The notes under the pieces were generated by a model that was not told the origin of the DNA, made no database searches, and saw only the letters and a list, made by a program, of their open reading frames with translations. From the NCBI GenBank assembly GCA_025024175.1, contig QCXZ01000041.1, forward strand, positions 23,865,786 to 23,929,785: 64,000 bases of DNA. The letters run 5' to 3'. How positions within the stretch are numbered: the stretch's first letter is position 1; each line of letters begins with the position of its first letter. Below are positions 22,450 to 34,918 of the stretch, piece after piece. The position numbers and the translations under genes were made by a program. This DNA comes from Rhyzopertha dominica (Eukaryota > Arthropoda > Insecta > Coleoptera > Bostrichidae).

Positions 22450-25400
22450 TTATTCAGTTTGTCGGTCAACTAATTTTTGGAACAGCTCTAGTTGCAGCTA
22501 GTGGAGGATCTCCGAAGTAACCAATAACTCGTTAGCATTAAAGGTCTTCATAACAATACAATTAACTCGATAATAGTGCAAGAGTGCTCTCAAGAACCGG
22601 AAACACTATCATACACTAATAAGACCAAACTTGTCTGCTTCTTCGAGCACTCTCAAGTTTTATGGATCCACAAGGCTAACGTATCTGTAGGTTCCTCATA
22701 CCAGTTAGTCAAGCAGGAAACTACTTCCCCTACTTGCAACTTTGGAGGTGGTATAAAGAATACTGCCGCAATGTTTTCAAACAGAAGCAATCTAAGGCTA
22801 TGACGAAGAAGCTTCCAAACAACAAGGCTGAAATCTCAGTCGGCCTAAGCAGAGCAATTATTAGTAACGTATATTCCTGACGGCCTAGTCACGATTTAGT
22901 CAAATTTTCGTATCGACCTAGGGACGCCACATTTATTCGATATGTCATCGTAAAAAAATATTATTTTGTTTATTGTACCATGTCTTGAAAATCACTGGCT
23001 AAGCAAACATTTCAGCAACATAGGAGCCGTCCATGATCTAACATGTATGAGACGCTTGAAAGAAAAGGAAACTTGACTTCATTTCTTATCATAAATCATA
23101 AATGGAAGCAGTATGTACTATCTACATCAGGTCACGTAGACACTAACTCTGAGTTATATACATTTTAATTAATGTAGGTATCTATATGTACAGAGCAATA
23201 TTCCTTCGCACAGCGCAATAGAAGGTGATATTTTTAGTATTGTGCATTGCTATCCGAGTTTAACTGCTAATTTCTGATTTATTGTCAACTGCAGTATTTA
23301 TCTTCTGTATGTAAAAATTAAGAACTGTAGTGCTGATTATACTGGTTTGCATTATGCATTTATGTATACATGAAAAGGAAAGTACGTTATAAAGTGTGTT
23401 ATGTGAAATAAAATAACGTTAACAATCTGCTAATTATTATGGTCGCAAACCACATTCAAGATGACTTTGGCATAATTTAATGTACTAGCAGCAGAACAAC
23501 AGCTTTCTTTAAAGATCTTATTACCTTTATGAAACCACAATACATTGTTCATATAATGTTCAAGTAACTAAAAGCTTTTGAAATAATAGTATTAAATTGC
23601 TTTATGGTAACTAAACTGTATATTGCCGTTAAAATTATTAATTACCTGCCAGAATTAAAATTAATATAAATACAAAATAACTGAATTTTTACTTTTGAAA
23701 ATGTGAAGATAAACAAATCTGCGCGAAGTACGTGCAAAAGGAGAGTAATATTCAGTTTTTAGCGATCTATCAATGGTTGGACATAAAGTTTCCATTGATA
23801 AACTCGCAAAAATAACGCCTGTGGGGGAATCTAAAAATAACAAAAGATACCACCGAAAAGGCACAATTACAACTGAGAAATAAATACTGGAATCGAGTAG
23901 GGCATTTAAAGTCCTTAACCCAGCTGCCCAATAATCAAATCTAGAGCAGTTGAGTAGAATGCTATACCTGCAAACTGAAGTTGCATTGGAGAACAGCAGT
24001 TTTTGGTCGAGAAATATATACATATCCGATCGATGTTATGAGATAGGTAAGTTGTAACAGTTCTATTTTGCACTCCATTATTTCTAAACCTAAACCTAAC
24101 TAGCTTTGCATACTTTTTTAAAATAAGTCGTAAAATGATGTCATTGCGAAAAGAAAAGGTTATGAAAAAAAAGAATATNTTTCTCTCANTTCTTGAACTT
24201 GAGTTCTACTGTAGAACTTCTGAGGTGTTGTCGTTTGCCGCCAAGGGAATGCCCAGTTATCTTGAGTATTCAAGCCCTTCAAATATTGTTGGGGATTTTG
24301 GGTACTTATGTAATAAATTTTGTAAGTGTAGGAATCCGTTTAGATTACTACAGGTATTTCCATAGAACTCATGTATTTATTAGAGGAGAAAAAACTAAGG
24401 GGTTGAAAGTGTAAATTCCTACAGGAGGTTAGTAAAATCATATTTCAATAGATGGTGAAAATCTTCTACAATAGAATCATTAAAAAATTAAAGAAGACTT
24501 CTTTTCAAGTAATATATAATTATTTTTTATCTCAGTGGTGGTTACAATAAACGTATGATATCATTAAAATGATATGCTTAAAATTAATTGCATTCGCAAG
24601 TTATTATTGGCTACGTTAAATGTGTCATATAAGAAAAATCAGGCCACCTTTCTTTTACATACAACTAGATCAATGCAAATCCGTATAATATCTTTATTGT
24701 CCTTCCTTTTAATATTCCTTCAAACTATCGTTGCATTTGACCATAAAACCTTTTGTGCATAAATAATGCACGCGTCTCGTTCATACAGGGTTGGCAGAAA
24801 TTATCAGAACGGTCTATTATTTCAAAGATACGCAGGAGTTAGCAAAAAATGTTTTATATAAAAGCTGTAAGGCTTTTAAAAATCTATATATGATATATAC
24901 ATATATACATATATACAGGCCCGCGCGAAAAGTTGTGAAGAGTGAAAGTAATATTTTTTAAATGGAACACCCCGAATATGATTACTTATTTTGATCGTTA
25001 TGTAAATTTTGAACATTTTTGTTAAACATACGTTTCAAATAATAACGTATAACAACGCGATTTTCTAACCTAAGGGAGGGTGAGCCACGATGGGACAAAT
25101 TCTTTTAGATATGGGCCAGTTAAAGGCATAAAAAAAATTTGCTTCATTGTGGCCCACCTTTCCCTACGTTCAAAATCGCCTTGTTATTCGTTATTAGGTT
25201 ATTACTTGAAACGCCGATATTTAGCAAACTAATGAATTTAGGTATATAGGTATGGGTAGAATTTACAGAGGGAATAATCCCAGAAATTAAGAGCAAAAAG
25301 CTAAACAGGTGTATCAAGATCCAAACAGTCATAGACCTGTGTCAGAGTTAACTGCATTTTCTAAACGACTATTGTTATTAGGAATCTCAATATATTAATT

Positions 25401-25740
25401 AATTTAATTTATGTGGTTCCATACGAAACCGGGTTTTGAAAGTTTTATGTACTGACTGTTTCAATATTTCCTGAAAAAGAGTTACCATAAAAAACAAACC
25501 AAAAACTAGGAAACAAAGACCTAACGATAAAAAGTTGACATTTTTTTACAAAGAAGACATTTCACACTCGGCAATAAAACACTACAAAACTAAACTCAAA
25601 AATCAATCTTCCATCACCATAGTGCAGTAGAAATGTATAGTATGTCATATATCATCAAACATTAAAAATAGCTCAGGAACAAGTACGCTCATATTATGCA
25701 AGTGCAATCCTATTATTTAATACATAACCATTTATAAATT
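22450..25740. other. Spacer, no supported gene
   Basis: ORFs such as 22576-22803 (75 codons), 23661-24023 on - (120 codons) and 24135-24365 are open but unrecognised. Near 24890-24920 a (TATATACA)-rich run precedes TACAGGCCCGCGCG, which might be a transposon terminus without a partner. Confidence 0.4.
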
Positions 25741-25842
25741 ACAAAGAAGAAGAAGAAACAATATAGTTTCGAAACGTCGCCGTAAAAATTCATTGTGTTT
25801 TTGTATCCCACACCCTCAATAACAATTTTTAACGATTTTCAA
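25725..25842 (+). repeat. Solo arm of the 37.1-kb palindromic repeat
   Basis: This matches the reverse complement of the left arm at 37127-37250: CATTTATAAATTACAAAG, CAATATAGTTTCGAAACGT, then TATCCCACACCCTCAA and TTTTTAACGATT. Only one orientation is present here. Confidence 0.85.
25747..25781 (+). ncRNA. Broken hammerhead-like motif
   Basis: Stem II GAAAC (25755-25759)/GTTTC (25766-25770) and GAAACGTC are intact, but the expected CTGAAGA is AAGAAGA, so the invariant CT is lost, and stem I cannot form. Confidence 0.45.
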
Positions 25843-27136
25843 AGTGGGAGAAAGAAATTCTGTCAGATTATTTAATACCTTATTACCAAGAAAAGGAACC
25901 AACACCTTTCATAAATTTAAAATCGTCGCTGAAGAATATTTAGTGTGAACTATTTGTTCATACCAATACTGGATAATATAAAAATTATATTGTGTCGGCG
26001 CGGTTTTCTTGTATTTGGTTTAGTTGCCGTTATAAATTAGGTATTTTCTATGTACGTAGATAAGGTTTTTTCCATATTTTGCACTTATAATTAATCTTCA
26101 CTATGGGTCAATATAACGACTACACTGAAGCAAGATAGTATTATTTGTTATTTGCTTGTTTAAATGAAAACCAACGACTTTGTGTGCACTGTGTACAGCA
26201 AACGTAAAACGAAAAAGTAACGGCACAATAATGAAAACAGGGATGTATCCCACAGGAATACCAACTTAACCTATAGGCACTAAAATCGGCACAAAATTTA
26301 AATTTGAAATAAGTCACTATAATACAAAGCTTATTTCACTTAATTAAATCGTTAAGAATAAGCTGTTTGATCAGTACGCTGTCCCTTCAACAGTCATGAT
26401 TTACACCTCTACTTTGTTTGGTGGAGCCAACTGCTCATATTATTCATTCATAGATTTATTGCTAAGAGTTTAAATACGTAAACGTATCTTTTCGCACCGT
26501 GTAAAACGGTTGGATAGTAATAAATTTTTACTGCTGTAAGTGGTACTGTTTATTCGTCAGCATCATATTAGGGTCTTTCGATTTTGATTCTGTGTATGGG
26601 GTGTCTCGTGTGTTTTCCGGGCTCTCGCGGTAACCATAAGAGATAGGGAAAACTAATAGACATGCTCCCAATCGAATTTTTGAGCACAGTTTACTAGTCA
26701 AGATTAGTCAGATTTCATGTACAGATATGACGCTTCGTTTCGGCGATAAAGGCCAAAAGTCAAAATTTTGGAACTATATTAAATCAAATAACTTCATTAT
26801 TAGGAAAGATACAAAAAAAAGTGCAAAAGCTGTTTTCACACACAATTTCATATTGCATTTGACCAATTAGATAAACAAATAAGAATTTATTTCGGAGGTA
26901 TGATACGAAGTTATGTGTTTTAAAATAACTTCTGATTGGCTCTCAGAATATATATAGTTTGCTAACAAAATTATGAGAAACAGCTGATTAAGAGTTTTCA
27001 ATTTTTCAAATTGTCTGGTTTGCCATTATTACCAAAACAAAATTGTAAACGATTTCTTGTTGTGACAGCAAGATCGTGAATAGTGTTTGTTAAACACATC
27101 ATTATTTACATTCAGCAGAAGTTTAGTTTAGAAGGA
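25843..27136. other. Spacer, no supported gene
   Basis: No recognisable coding or repeat structure. A patch near 26580-26650 is slightly GC-richer and may belong to the 5' end of the transposon starting near 27137. Confidence 0.45.
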
Positions 27137-28095
27137 TGACATTCACCATACAATATAAGTATGACGTGCTTATGATATATATTGATACAGAAAAACTTGG
27201 AAGCTACAAGAAACATCTATTTCGATAGATTTCCGGAAAGACATCAACCGGATATCCGAGTGATTCAGAAAATGGATCTGAACATATAACAATTTGGCAG
27301 TTTTTGATGCCAAGATCAAAACAATATTCAAAGCCAAACTCGGAAGTAGATGAAGCTATGGCTTCAGTCGCACTAAATCCAAATACGTCTTGCCGCGAGA
27401 AATTTCATTGCGAAATCGAAATGTTTGCACAAACACTATTTTAAACCATATAAAGTTAGGAGATATATAACCATAAGACCCAGAACGCCGCATACTGTTC
27501 TCCAGGTGGTACCTGCGAAAATGCCGCATCGAAGAAAACTTCTCGATCAGGATTATATGGTCCGCTGCGTTTTACATTTTCAATAGAAATATAGATCCAA
27601 ACAATACGATCATCTAACAACGGCATTTGTGCAGCAGGAGCGATTTGGCTTTGGGGTTTGTTTTTACTTGTAAAGCCGGTTATTTATCAGCACAGTTTAA
27701 ATGCTCAAACTTATGTTGAGATGCTGAGACATTAAATTTTTTGACATTAGATGATTTGCCATACTAAAGGCGTTGTCTGAATAATATCATTATTCAGTAT
27801 TATTCAGACAACGCTAAAGGTTAGAGCAGCTGGCAAGATGACACACCAGCAAGTAACTCTCATTTTGCATGAGCATTATTAAATGAAGAATTTTGTACAG
27901 ATGGCCCTATTAAATGCCTCGCTAGGATATTTGAAATTTTATAAAACACCTTCAAACACAATAGCAGAATTAGAAAAAATATATCATATTGCGGTAGGAA
28001 AAATAACTGGGGTGCATCTTACAAATGCGGTATCAGCGGTGCGTAGATGCTTGAAGTGTATAAATAATGACGGACGACAATTTGCACATTTTTAG
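27137..28095 (+). pseudogene. DUF4817/DDE (Tc1-mariner-like) transposase, copy B
   Basis: A DNA transposase that would bind and cut its own ends. From ATG at 27137 the text runs through the N-terminal helix-turn-helix (YKYDVLMIY, then RFPERHQPD after a frameshift), a linker with NPNTSCRE near 27375-27400, RWYLRKCRIEENF near 27507-27545, a DDE core too eroded for the acidic residues to be read, then YKTPSNTIAELEK (27940-27980) and the family's usual end VRRCLKCINNDGRQFAHF with stop at 28093-28095. The total of ~319 codons equals the usual family length. It has several frameshifts and stops and a 43-bp hairpin insertion at 27771-27813. I recognise the family from the related copy A. It is certainly inactive. 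Confidence 0.75.
27764..27820. mobile_element. 43-bp hairpin insertion with 7-bp direct repeats
   Basis: The transposase frame is interrupted by a 43-nt block (27771-27813), flanked by CTAAAGG on both sides (27764-27770 and 27814-27820). Counting the last G of the left repeat, GCGTTGTCTGAATAAT (27770-27785) is the exact reverse complement of 27799-27814, around a 13-nt loop. The direct repeats look like a target-site duplication around a tiny foldback insertion. Confidence 0.75.
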
Positions 28096-28766
28096 TCATT
28101 AGTTTTCTATAGTGTTAAAGTTTAAGCCTTTAATAAAGCTAAATTTTAAAATTGCTGTAAGTTGCGATCCATTTTTTGAAATATTCGAAGATCCGGTTGA
28201 CGCCTTTTTTGAAATCTACTGACATACATGCTTCCTGTAACTTCCACGTCAATAGGCGTATGTCGAAAACATGTCATGCTTCTCTTAAATGCAAAATGCC
28301 TTACTTCTAAACCGAACTTCTTTCATTTTGCGTTCGCATGTTTGGATGAACTTAAAATCTACATTAGCAAATGTATTTAATGGTAAAACTTGGATCTTAA
28401 ACATCGTATGCTCATTTGCGCCATTTCTCTGGTATTTCTTGGCGACTTCCTTTGATAGTTGTTGTGGTAGAAACTGCCAGAAAACACGCTTTCGTGACGA
28501 TTGCGGCAAGCAGGCGCCTAGGCTTTATCATATTTAGATCGCGCACCTGTGATTCATAAAACACATGTGACGGCACTTTAACAGGTAACCGTAGGTCGTT
28601 ATCACTCTGTAGTATTGACAGTGGCTTAGGTAGTAAGCACGCATGGGAATATTTAGATTAGATTGTTTATAAACCGAATCTGACGGTGTATCATGAATTG
28701 ATAATTTAGTGGTGATTAATAAAGATCAACGTTTATCAAAACCGTGAAGGTGGAACTACTAGTATA
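28096..28766. other. Spacer between transposase remnants
   Basis: Overlapping ORFs on both strands near 28285-28537 (74 and 82 codons) have no recognisable family. Confidence 0.45.
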
Positions 28767-29100
28767 CTGGGTGAATCGGAAGGATCGCACCGAACTCCAG
28801 GTCTGCTTTCAGCACATCAAAATAATGAAAACAAAACAAATGTTCTTATTCGATTCTCGTTTGTTTTCAAGTTATAGCGTAATTTAAAAAAATACAATAT
28901 AACGGTGGTAACATTTGTTTAATAGTTATCACTTTTTTATAAAATGTTCACAAATACCCTAATTGAGTTCTAAACATGCTTTGCTTCGTCTGCGAACAGC
29001 GCCTGTCGCTTGTCCTATTTGCTGTTGTTTTTCTTGAAGAACTGCGCCAATATTATTTATTCGTTGAATGGGGTATAAGACACTTTTCTGGAAAAATATG
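28767..29100 (-). pseudogene. DUF4817/DDE transposase 3' end, copy C
   Basis: On the minus strand, QRINNIGAVLQEKQQQIG and TGAVRRRSKACLELN (about 29060-28955), then after a TAG the residues GICEHFIKK with stop at 28929-28931, match the family C-terminus (INxA...VRRR...CLELNGGHFEHL type). Downstream, CTGGGTGAATCGGAAGG at 28767, preceded by TA, looks like the element terminus. Upstream coding is lost or unrecognisable. A separate copy from A and B. Confidence 0.65.
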
Positions 29101-29221
29101 TTTTGTGAAGCTAAAGGTATGCTAATGCTAATTCCAAAATATTTCTTTCGTCTGTGGAGTTTTAATGCCCTAAAAAAATTATTGTAAATTGGCGGGAAAC
29201 AACGCCCCTTTTTAAACGTGG

Positions 29222-29254
29222 CCAGTACATACGTCATCATGACGTATGTACTGG
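29222..29254. repeat. 33-nt near-perfect palindrome
   Basis: CCAGTACATACGTCAT, a single C, then the exact reverse complement. There is effectively no loop, so it would form a cruciform or a tight hairpin. Confidence 0.97.
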
Positions 29255-29794
29255 TCGAACATTTAACAACAGAGAAAGGCAATCAGCTGACGGACATGCT
29301 CGTAACCAATGACAAATGACAGCATGACAGTGAAAGACGAAAGTGCACGTGTTTGTGTTTGGTTATGTATAGTACTCGCAGATTTTGATATTCGTTATTT
29401 GATGTTGTGATCAATACGCGATAAGCTACTCGAATCAGTCTTTATGCTTCCTGATGATATTTTGCCTACAAACTGAGAAATGGTATTAATCCACCTAGTT
29501 TTCGACAACTCTAAAGTACCCATTAGTTTAGGTTATGTTTACATAAACATATGATCATGTAAATAAATTTGGCAAGGACATACAATGATGCCAAGTGTGC
29601 AACAGACTGAATACGATTGGCTGGAAAGAAGCGCGAATTCGGCAAGTCATTGAAACCAGGACGAACGGACCCTTCAGATTTGTAATTGTTATAAACTATT
29701 CGTATGTAATTTTTTTAAATAACTGATGGTTGTATTAGGATAGTAGGGCAAAATAGAAACATTGTAAGTGATTGTCTTGTTCAGTTTCAATAGT

Positions 29795-30716
29795 TGTCTT
29801 ATACCCCATTCGTGCCTCTCGACTATTCACTTTAACTTTGTAAACTTCTGCTTTAAACCAACCTTATAAACAATAATCTAGTGGTGTTAGATCTGGACTT
29901 CTTCGAGGTCAACTAATTGGACCTCCGCGCCCAATCCAACGCTGTGGAAACATTTCATCCAAGTGTTGCTTGACCACACGAGCGAAACGTGCAGGGACTT
30001 ATCATGCTGATAGTACATTCGCCTTCTTACGTTTACAGGAACATTCTCTAGCAATCCTGGCAACTCCTTTATTACAAAATTAAGGTAGTGTTCCCCTATG
30101 AGGGTCAATTAAATACCCAGCAATCACACCACACCACACATTTACTGAAAACCTGTGCTGAAAATTGGTGTCGACTATTACACGGGGATTTTCGTCAGAC
30201 CATACGTGAGAGTTGTGCGTATTATTAATGCCGTCACGGGTAAATGTTGCTTCACCAGTAAAAAGTATACGCGATACAACTCGACAATTGTTAGTTATCC
30301 ACCGACAAAATTCCACACGTTTAGCATAATCTTCCGGGTGCAGAAACTACTTTTTGTAGATGGTATGGGTATAATCATTGCTCGTGAAGTGCGTGTATTA
30401 CCCGTCTTTATCAAATATCTAATTGAGTAGCGATTCTTCTGGTGCTGGTCGTTGCATCTTCTTCCACTAGATCCAAAATATTTTTTATTTCTTCTAAAGT
30501 TTGTCGATCAGCTTTTTCAGATGTTATTGTAGCACTTGGAAAAGCTTCAGTCTCGCAAAGTTTGTTAAAAACTCGAATAAACACGTTTTAATCAGGAGTT
30601 CTCTCACGTGGAAAACATCGTCGATATTCTTCTACAGCAGCAATGGCGTTGCCATTACAGAAGCCATAAACAAAAACCGTATTAGCATACTCTAAATTAG
30701 AATGAATTTTTGGCAT
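29795..30716 (-). pseudogene. DUF4817/DDE (Tc1-mariner-like) transposase, copy A
   Basis: The best preserved copy. The minus strand starts at ATG 30714-30716 with LEYANTVFVYGFCNGNA and EEYRRCFPRERTPD (DUF4817-type HTH), continues with RVFNKLCET, LVEEDATTSTRRIATQL and ALHEQ.LYPYHLQKV, then a DDE core: RILFTGEATFTRDGI with an aspartate replaced by glycine (expected FTDEA), NNTHNSHVWSDENPRV, FSVNVWCGVIAGYLI, LPGLLENVPVNVRRRM and QHD, then WIGRG and PPRSPDLTPLDY-type text after frameshifts near 29950-29860. It has at least three frameshifts or stops and lacks the first catalytic aspartate. Length, ~307 codons, is near normal. Terminal inverted repeats were not found. Opposite in strand to copy B. 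Confidence 0.85.
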
Positions 30717-30719
30717 TTA

Positions 30720-31985
30720 AGAAAAAAAATACCACTGACGTTGACAGTTATATACAAACAGACTTCAGCCTTAAATAAGCATGTTTTGATATGTATAACT
30801 ATGGAAACAAACTTTGTATCCATATTTTTTCAAAGAAGATTAGATATTCATTTATTTTTTTTAATTTTCGCTATTACTTGAAAACAATTAATAATCGGAT
30901 AAGAACATTTAATGTTTTTTCATTGTTTGTAGTCTTGGATTTCTGTGCGATTCTTCCGATTCCCCCGGTATATCCTAGTCATCGTTCTTAGATCTCGTAC
31001 TAACATAAAGGAACAAAATTAAAGGTACTTCAATCATAAGTCTTCAGAACTATAATATAGTCGAAAGATTTACCATGACTTGCAATTTGAAAATTATAAA
31101 TTGTATCCGCTATCTTGGCGACATAGCCATTCATTAATTCAGTGCGTATAGTAATTGATAACGCCATCATTAATTGCATGAAATTCCTTTGGTGTCTTAT
31201 GCAATAGTATGCAATGTGATGTATTTAACGTTAGCGTAATATTGAAATGCAACAAAAGAACAGAAAGTAAAATTCCTTTTCTAGGTGTTTATTCTTTATG
31301 ATCTGTACTAATTATTATCATATCCAAAATAAAAGTAGTGATGTGTTATATCACCTCAATGGCTTTACCACTACATAGTAAGTATTAAAATACAAATAAA
31401 TCATCCCTTTGTGAGAGAACCATACATGGATGAATAAACGTGTGGTGCTACTCCTCTGGAATCCGATTAAACACATGTAGGCCGCCAATCTGTAACATAT
31501 TATTATTAGCAGGAACTGGCTCCTCTAGGCCCCATCATTGTTTTCACCAGGCATGACATACATGGGCATGGGCCCACTAGAGGCTAAACCAACTAAAACC
31601 CCTGTTAAATTTACGGTACCTGACAGTACGCAGTAGTTTCTGTTCCGTCTGCGAATTGCGAATAACTCCTGACAATGACCTTGTTCAATTTAATCAATAT
31701 TAAAATTGCGACCGCAACATACCTATAGTAGCAAAGATTAAGCAACTGCTATTGTGAAATGGCAAATCCAATGAACTCCGCGAATGAAAAAATTGTAAAA
31801 GTACGTAAAACCGATGGGTTAAAGGTTAATATTACATAGATAATTTACAAAATTCATCTTGGCTTTTTCTGATGGTAATGGGTATGTCCCCAAACCTCAT
31901 AGACTGTATGAGGATGAATCAAATCCATCAAATTATAATAATTGCTAATTATTCCCATTTTATAGCAATTATGTATGTATTTTCA
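30720..31985. other. Spacer, no supported gene
   Basis: No recognisable repeat or coding motif. A GC-richer patch near 31440-31620 is unassigned. Confidence 0.45.
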
Positions 31986-31989
31986 TGCT

Positions 31990-32870
31990 TTTAACAGTTT
32001 AACTGCTTTTGTTTGGGAAGAGAAGAAGAACCAAAAGACAGGAAGTTCTGACATCATCAACGGTCAAAGAGCGCAAAGTCGAGTTAGTAAGGAGGTCGTT
32101 TTGAAACATGTTAGTAACGAGAAGGGAAACTAAGAAAGTGGATATGAAATTAGAACATCTGATAGAACTCATACAAATGATGAGTGCAGCAGCCCTAAGA
32201 GCCATGGAAATAAGACAATAGGAAATTAATGCCGAAGAAATGAAAACAGTCTAAGAAGAAATGGCAAACGAACTGAGAGCAGCTAAGTAAGAAATGAAAA
32301 CAAGTTAAAAGCAAATGAAAAAGGACCAGAAGAATTGAAAAGCGAGATAAATGGAATTAAGGCAATACAGAGTGCGACTGACTGAGTCGATCAGATCGAG
32401 ATACAGATACAGCCGAAGAAGAAGTCGATCATATCGGAGAAAGAATTGATCCCATCGAAGACGAGGACCTGGAAAGACTGAAAACCAATGGATCGATGTT
32501 TTTGCCAGGGACTGGAAGTTAATCCACCTTTGTATGATGGTAAGACTTCGTTGTCAAGACATATAAAATGCAGTTAAACCGATTGGTGAGACGAACAAGT
32601 GAAGGCTATGGGTTTAGTGTAAGCTCTTCGTGGACCAGTGCTTGACTTGGTTCACAAGCTCCTTGGAGCCGACAGTGAAGGATTACCATAAGCTATGCGC
32701 AGCGCTAGGACTTCATTTTGGAGAATAGCGCTTGCAGCAACTGTTTCGCACGCAACTAAAGACTCGCAAACAGAAAGTAGGCGTATTGTCGAGCATAGAG
32801 AAGTCAAGAAACATGTACAAAGATGGAATGCGTGGAAGCTACTCTACATAAAGTCTGAAATTCTGAATTC
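31990..32870 (+). pseudogene. Gypsy-type gag remnant
   Basis: Gag packages element RNA into particles. The 5' part (32100-32400) reads, across stops, as a charged coiled coil (LEHLIELIQMMSAAALRAME, then EEMANELRAAK). It is followed by DHIGERIDPIEDE (about 32427-32465), NPPLYDGKTS (32521-32550), VKAMGLV.ALRGPVLDLVHK (32600-32655), AMRSA / KLCAALGLHFGE (about 32690-32722) and LQQLFRTQLKTRKQK (32730-32775). The order coiled coil, PP.YDGK, ALRGPA.D, LCAAL..RFG, FRTQLKTR is that of Gypsy gag in arthropods. It has many stops and frameshifts. No pol follows and no LTRs were located. Confidence 0.75.
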
Positions 32871-34480
32871 AAAAAGCAGTGAAGCAAGCGAGATCCGAGC
32901 GAACAGAAGCAAAACAGTTGTTCAGTATTTTAAGTTCTAGTGAGTACACTATAGTGTTCTGAATAGTGGTTTTCTGAATTAGTAGTGTTATAATAGTAGA
33001 CAATACATAGTAGTGTTTTGAACTAGTTGTGTTTAAATTTAGTATTTTTGCGTTGAGAAACGTAATTACAGCTCTAATTTCGTAGCATCACAGTTTTCTT
33101 GAATATTATAACCGTTCACAGAAACAAAACAGTCAATGCCAGAGAGACGCTACATTGTATGTACACAGGCAGCAGCCATACAACCAAAAGCGTTAGACTT
33201 TGTCCAATGGCTACACTACAGTGCCTCTATGAGCTTATACAATCACTGTAGGTTACTCTATTCGCCAGCGCCCCTTAGGGCGCAAATAGGTATTACTTTA
33301 CGGGTGACCCTAGTAAACATTGTATTTCTTTAATGTGAATAGGCCGTAGTAAAATCCAAGCATTTTCATTTTACTTTACGAGAAAACTTTGCGGTCACAC
33401 CAACTGAAGGCAGCTAAGCACTTCGCGAGTGTGCTGCTTAACTCTAGCTCATCGGAGATAGCGAGTTACTTGTTCTTTTGACGCCCGAAATGATAAAAAA
33501 CTTTTCTAATGATAATAAATTACAATTGAAAAACTTAAAGTAATATTTTGATGCCCATTACATTATGGGATTTAACAATTATTTATTATGAAGACGTAAT
33601 GTAAAGCAGTGTTGGCATGACAAATAGTTTCTTTTTTGTTTTAAACATATTTTTTTTGAAGATAAGTTAACGTGTTTAAAGCTATATAAAATGTTTTGAA
33701 TAACATATTGGAAATGGTTTTCGCCAGCAAGTTTTAAACGTTTTAGGCATACGCAGTCGTCATAGCACATTACTGAAATTTAGTACCAATGGATAGTGGC
33801 ACGATGCGTATACCATCCTAGAAATAAGGTTTTTTTTTATAGCTGTGGTATGCGGTGGACAATTTCTTCAGCATTAGGTACACCACGACATTACAACTTA
33901 CATCTTTGCAATTAAAGGACAAATGTGTGGCCATTTCGGTATAACCTTTTAAAACCTCCAGTGCAGTATAAGCCACGAACCTTTATAGTAAACAAATGTG
34001 TTATACATAGGTAACTCAGATCACGCATTTTCACTTTACGTTACGTCATTGCCGTATCACATTTACTACGGAACGGATGTTAGTTCTGCGTCTGCTACGA
34101 CGCGCAACGCGCATTATTCCTATACGCTTTCCAGTTAGCTCCCAGTTCATGGACGTTTCATGTTTGCCTGCACGTACGCCAAAATCGATGGGGAAAACCG
34201 ACGTTGCAACACAATTTGAGAGAGGAGCTGCATGGCGCCTGGATATTTTACTACTAACGACCTATTTTCCATTCTAGGTCACTACGCCGCGCGTCGTGTC
34301 TGGTAATTAAGGATGAAGGAATAAAAAACTGCATAATATACAAAACTGCCCTTCAAATGAATGTAAGAGGATACATTTTTGATCACTCGTTTGAAGATGA
34401 TTCTAGGCCATTTCTGAACTGTAGAGTTCTTCTCTCTTTAGATATAAAGTGAAATTTGCCATTACTTACTTATGAATACT
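32871..34480. other. Spacer, no supported gene
   Basis: Begins with TAGTGTT-rich degenerate short repeats (32940-33040). Other ORFs (33136-33333; 34077-34277, a locally GC-richer patch) are unrecognised. Confidence 0.45.
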
Positions 34481-34483
34481 AAA

Positions 34484-34790
34484 GGTGCGTTTATACTGAT
34501 CAGGACAGAAGCGAACGAAGCATCTGCACATTTACTTCCACATCCAACGGATGGAAAGTACTGTATCGCTAAAAAAATTTTCAAAAAAACAATGCGGGTG
34601 GTGAAGGATTATTTCGGGATTTAATAAGTGATACTTTGTGTCAAACAACAAATTTATGTAGCATGTCTAAGAAAGATTTTGAAATTTTGCTTAATATGAT
34701 TGGACCTATCATATTCATTTCTAAAACAAGATACATCTTTTCGAAAAGCAATTAGTGGTTTCAAATTGCGTAAAGACTGCTGTGAAATAA
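34484..34790 (+). pseudogene. PIF/Harbinger transposase N-terminal fragment
   Basis: The plus strand reads GGEGLFRDLISDTLCQ, then MSKKDFEILLNMIGPI (about 34600-34710), and after a frameshift SKQDTSFRKAI (34718-34751). The MS..FE.LL..IGP.I.KQDT.FR.AI block is characteristic of HARBI1-type nucleases, upstream of the catalytic domain. GGTGCGTTTATACTG at 34484 is compatible with a Harbinger terminus. The catalytic part is missing: the sequence runs into another repeat at 34810. TTACTTCCACATCCAACGG near 34540 also occurs inverted near 44110-44140. Confidence 0.7.
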
Positions 34791-34809
34791 ATTATAAGGA
34801 AAGTTGGCA

Positions 34810-34918
34810 TATTTTTTGACGTGGACACGTCTTTCCTGTCGTTTTGGGGCGCATTTTATGCTGTACTACCTTAGAGAGTGCCATCTAGCGGTGCCAATAG
34901 GTATTACGTCCAGTAGGC
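34810..34918 (-). repeat. Dispersed repeat with GACGTGTCCACGTC palindrome, copy 3
   Basis: Minus-strand relative of 12118-12210 and 51876-51970, with GCACCGCTAGATGG and AAGACGTGTCCACGTCAAA. It starts about 20 bp after the Harbinger coding remnant ends and may have inserted into it. Confidence 0.8.

Noticed and set aside
23661..24023. 120-codon minus-strand ORF as a gene
   Set aside because: No recognisable domain, AT-driven composition and no neighbouring exons.
24890..24925. Microsatellite or CRISPR-like array
   Set aside because: Just a short TATATACA run. No direct repeat-spacer structure exists anywhere in the window.
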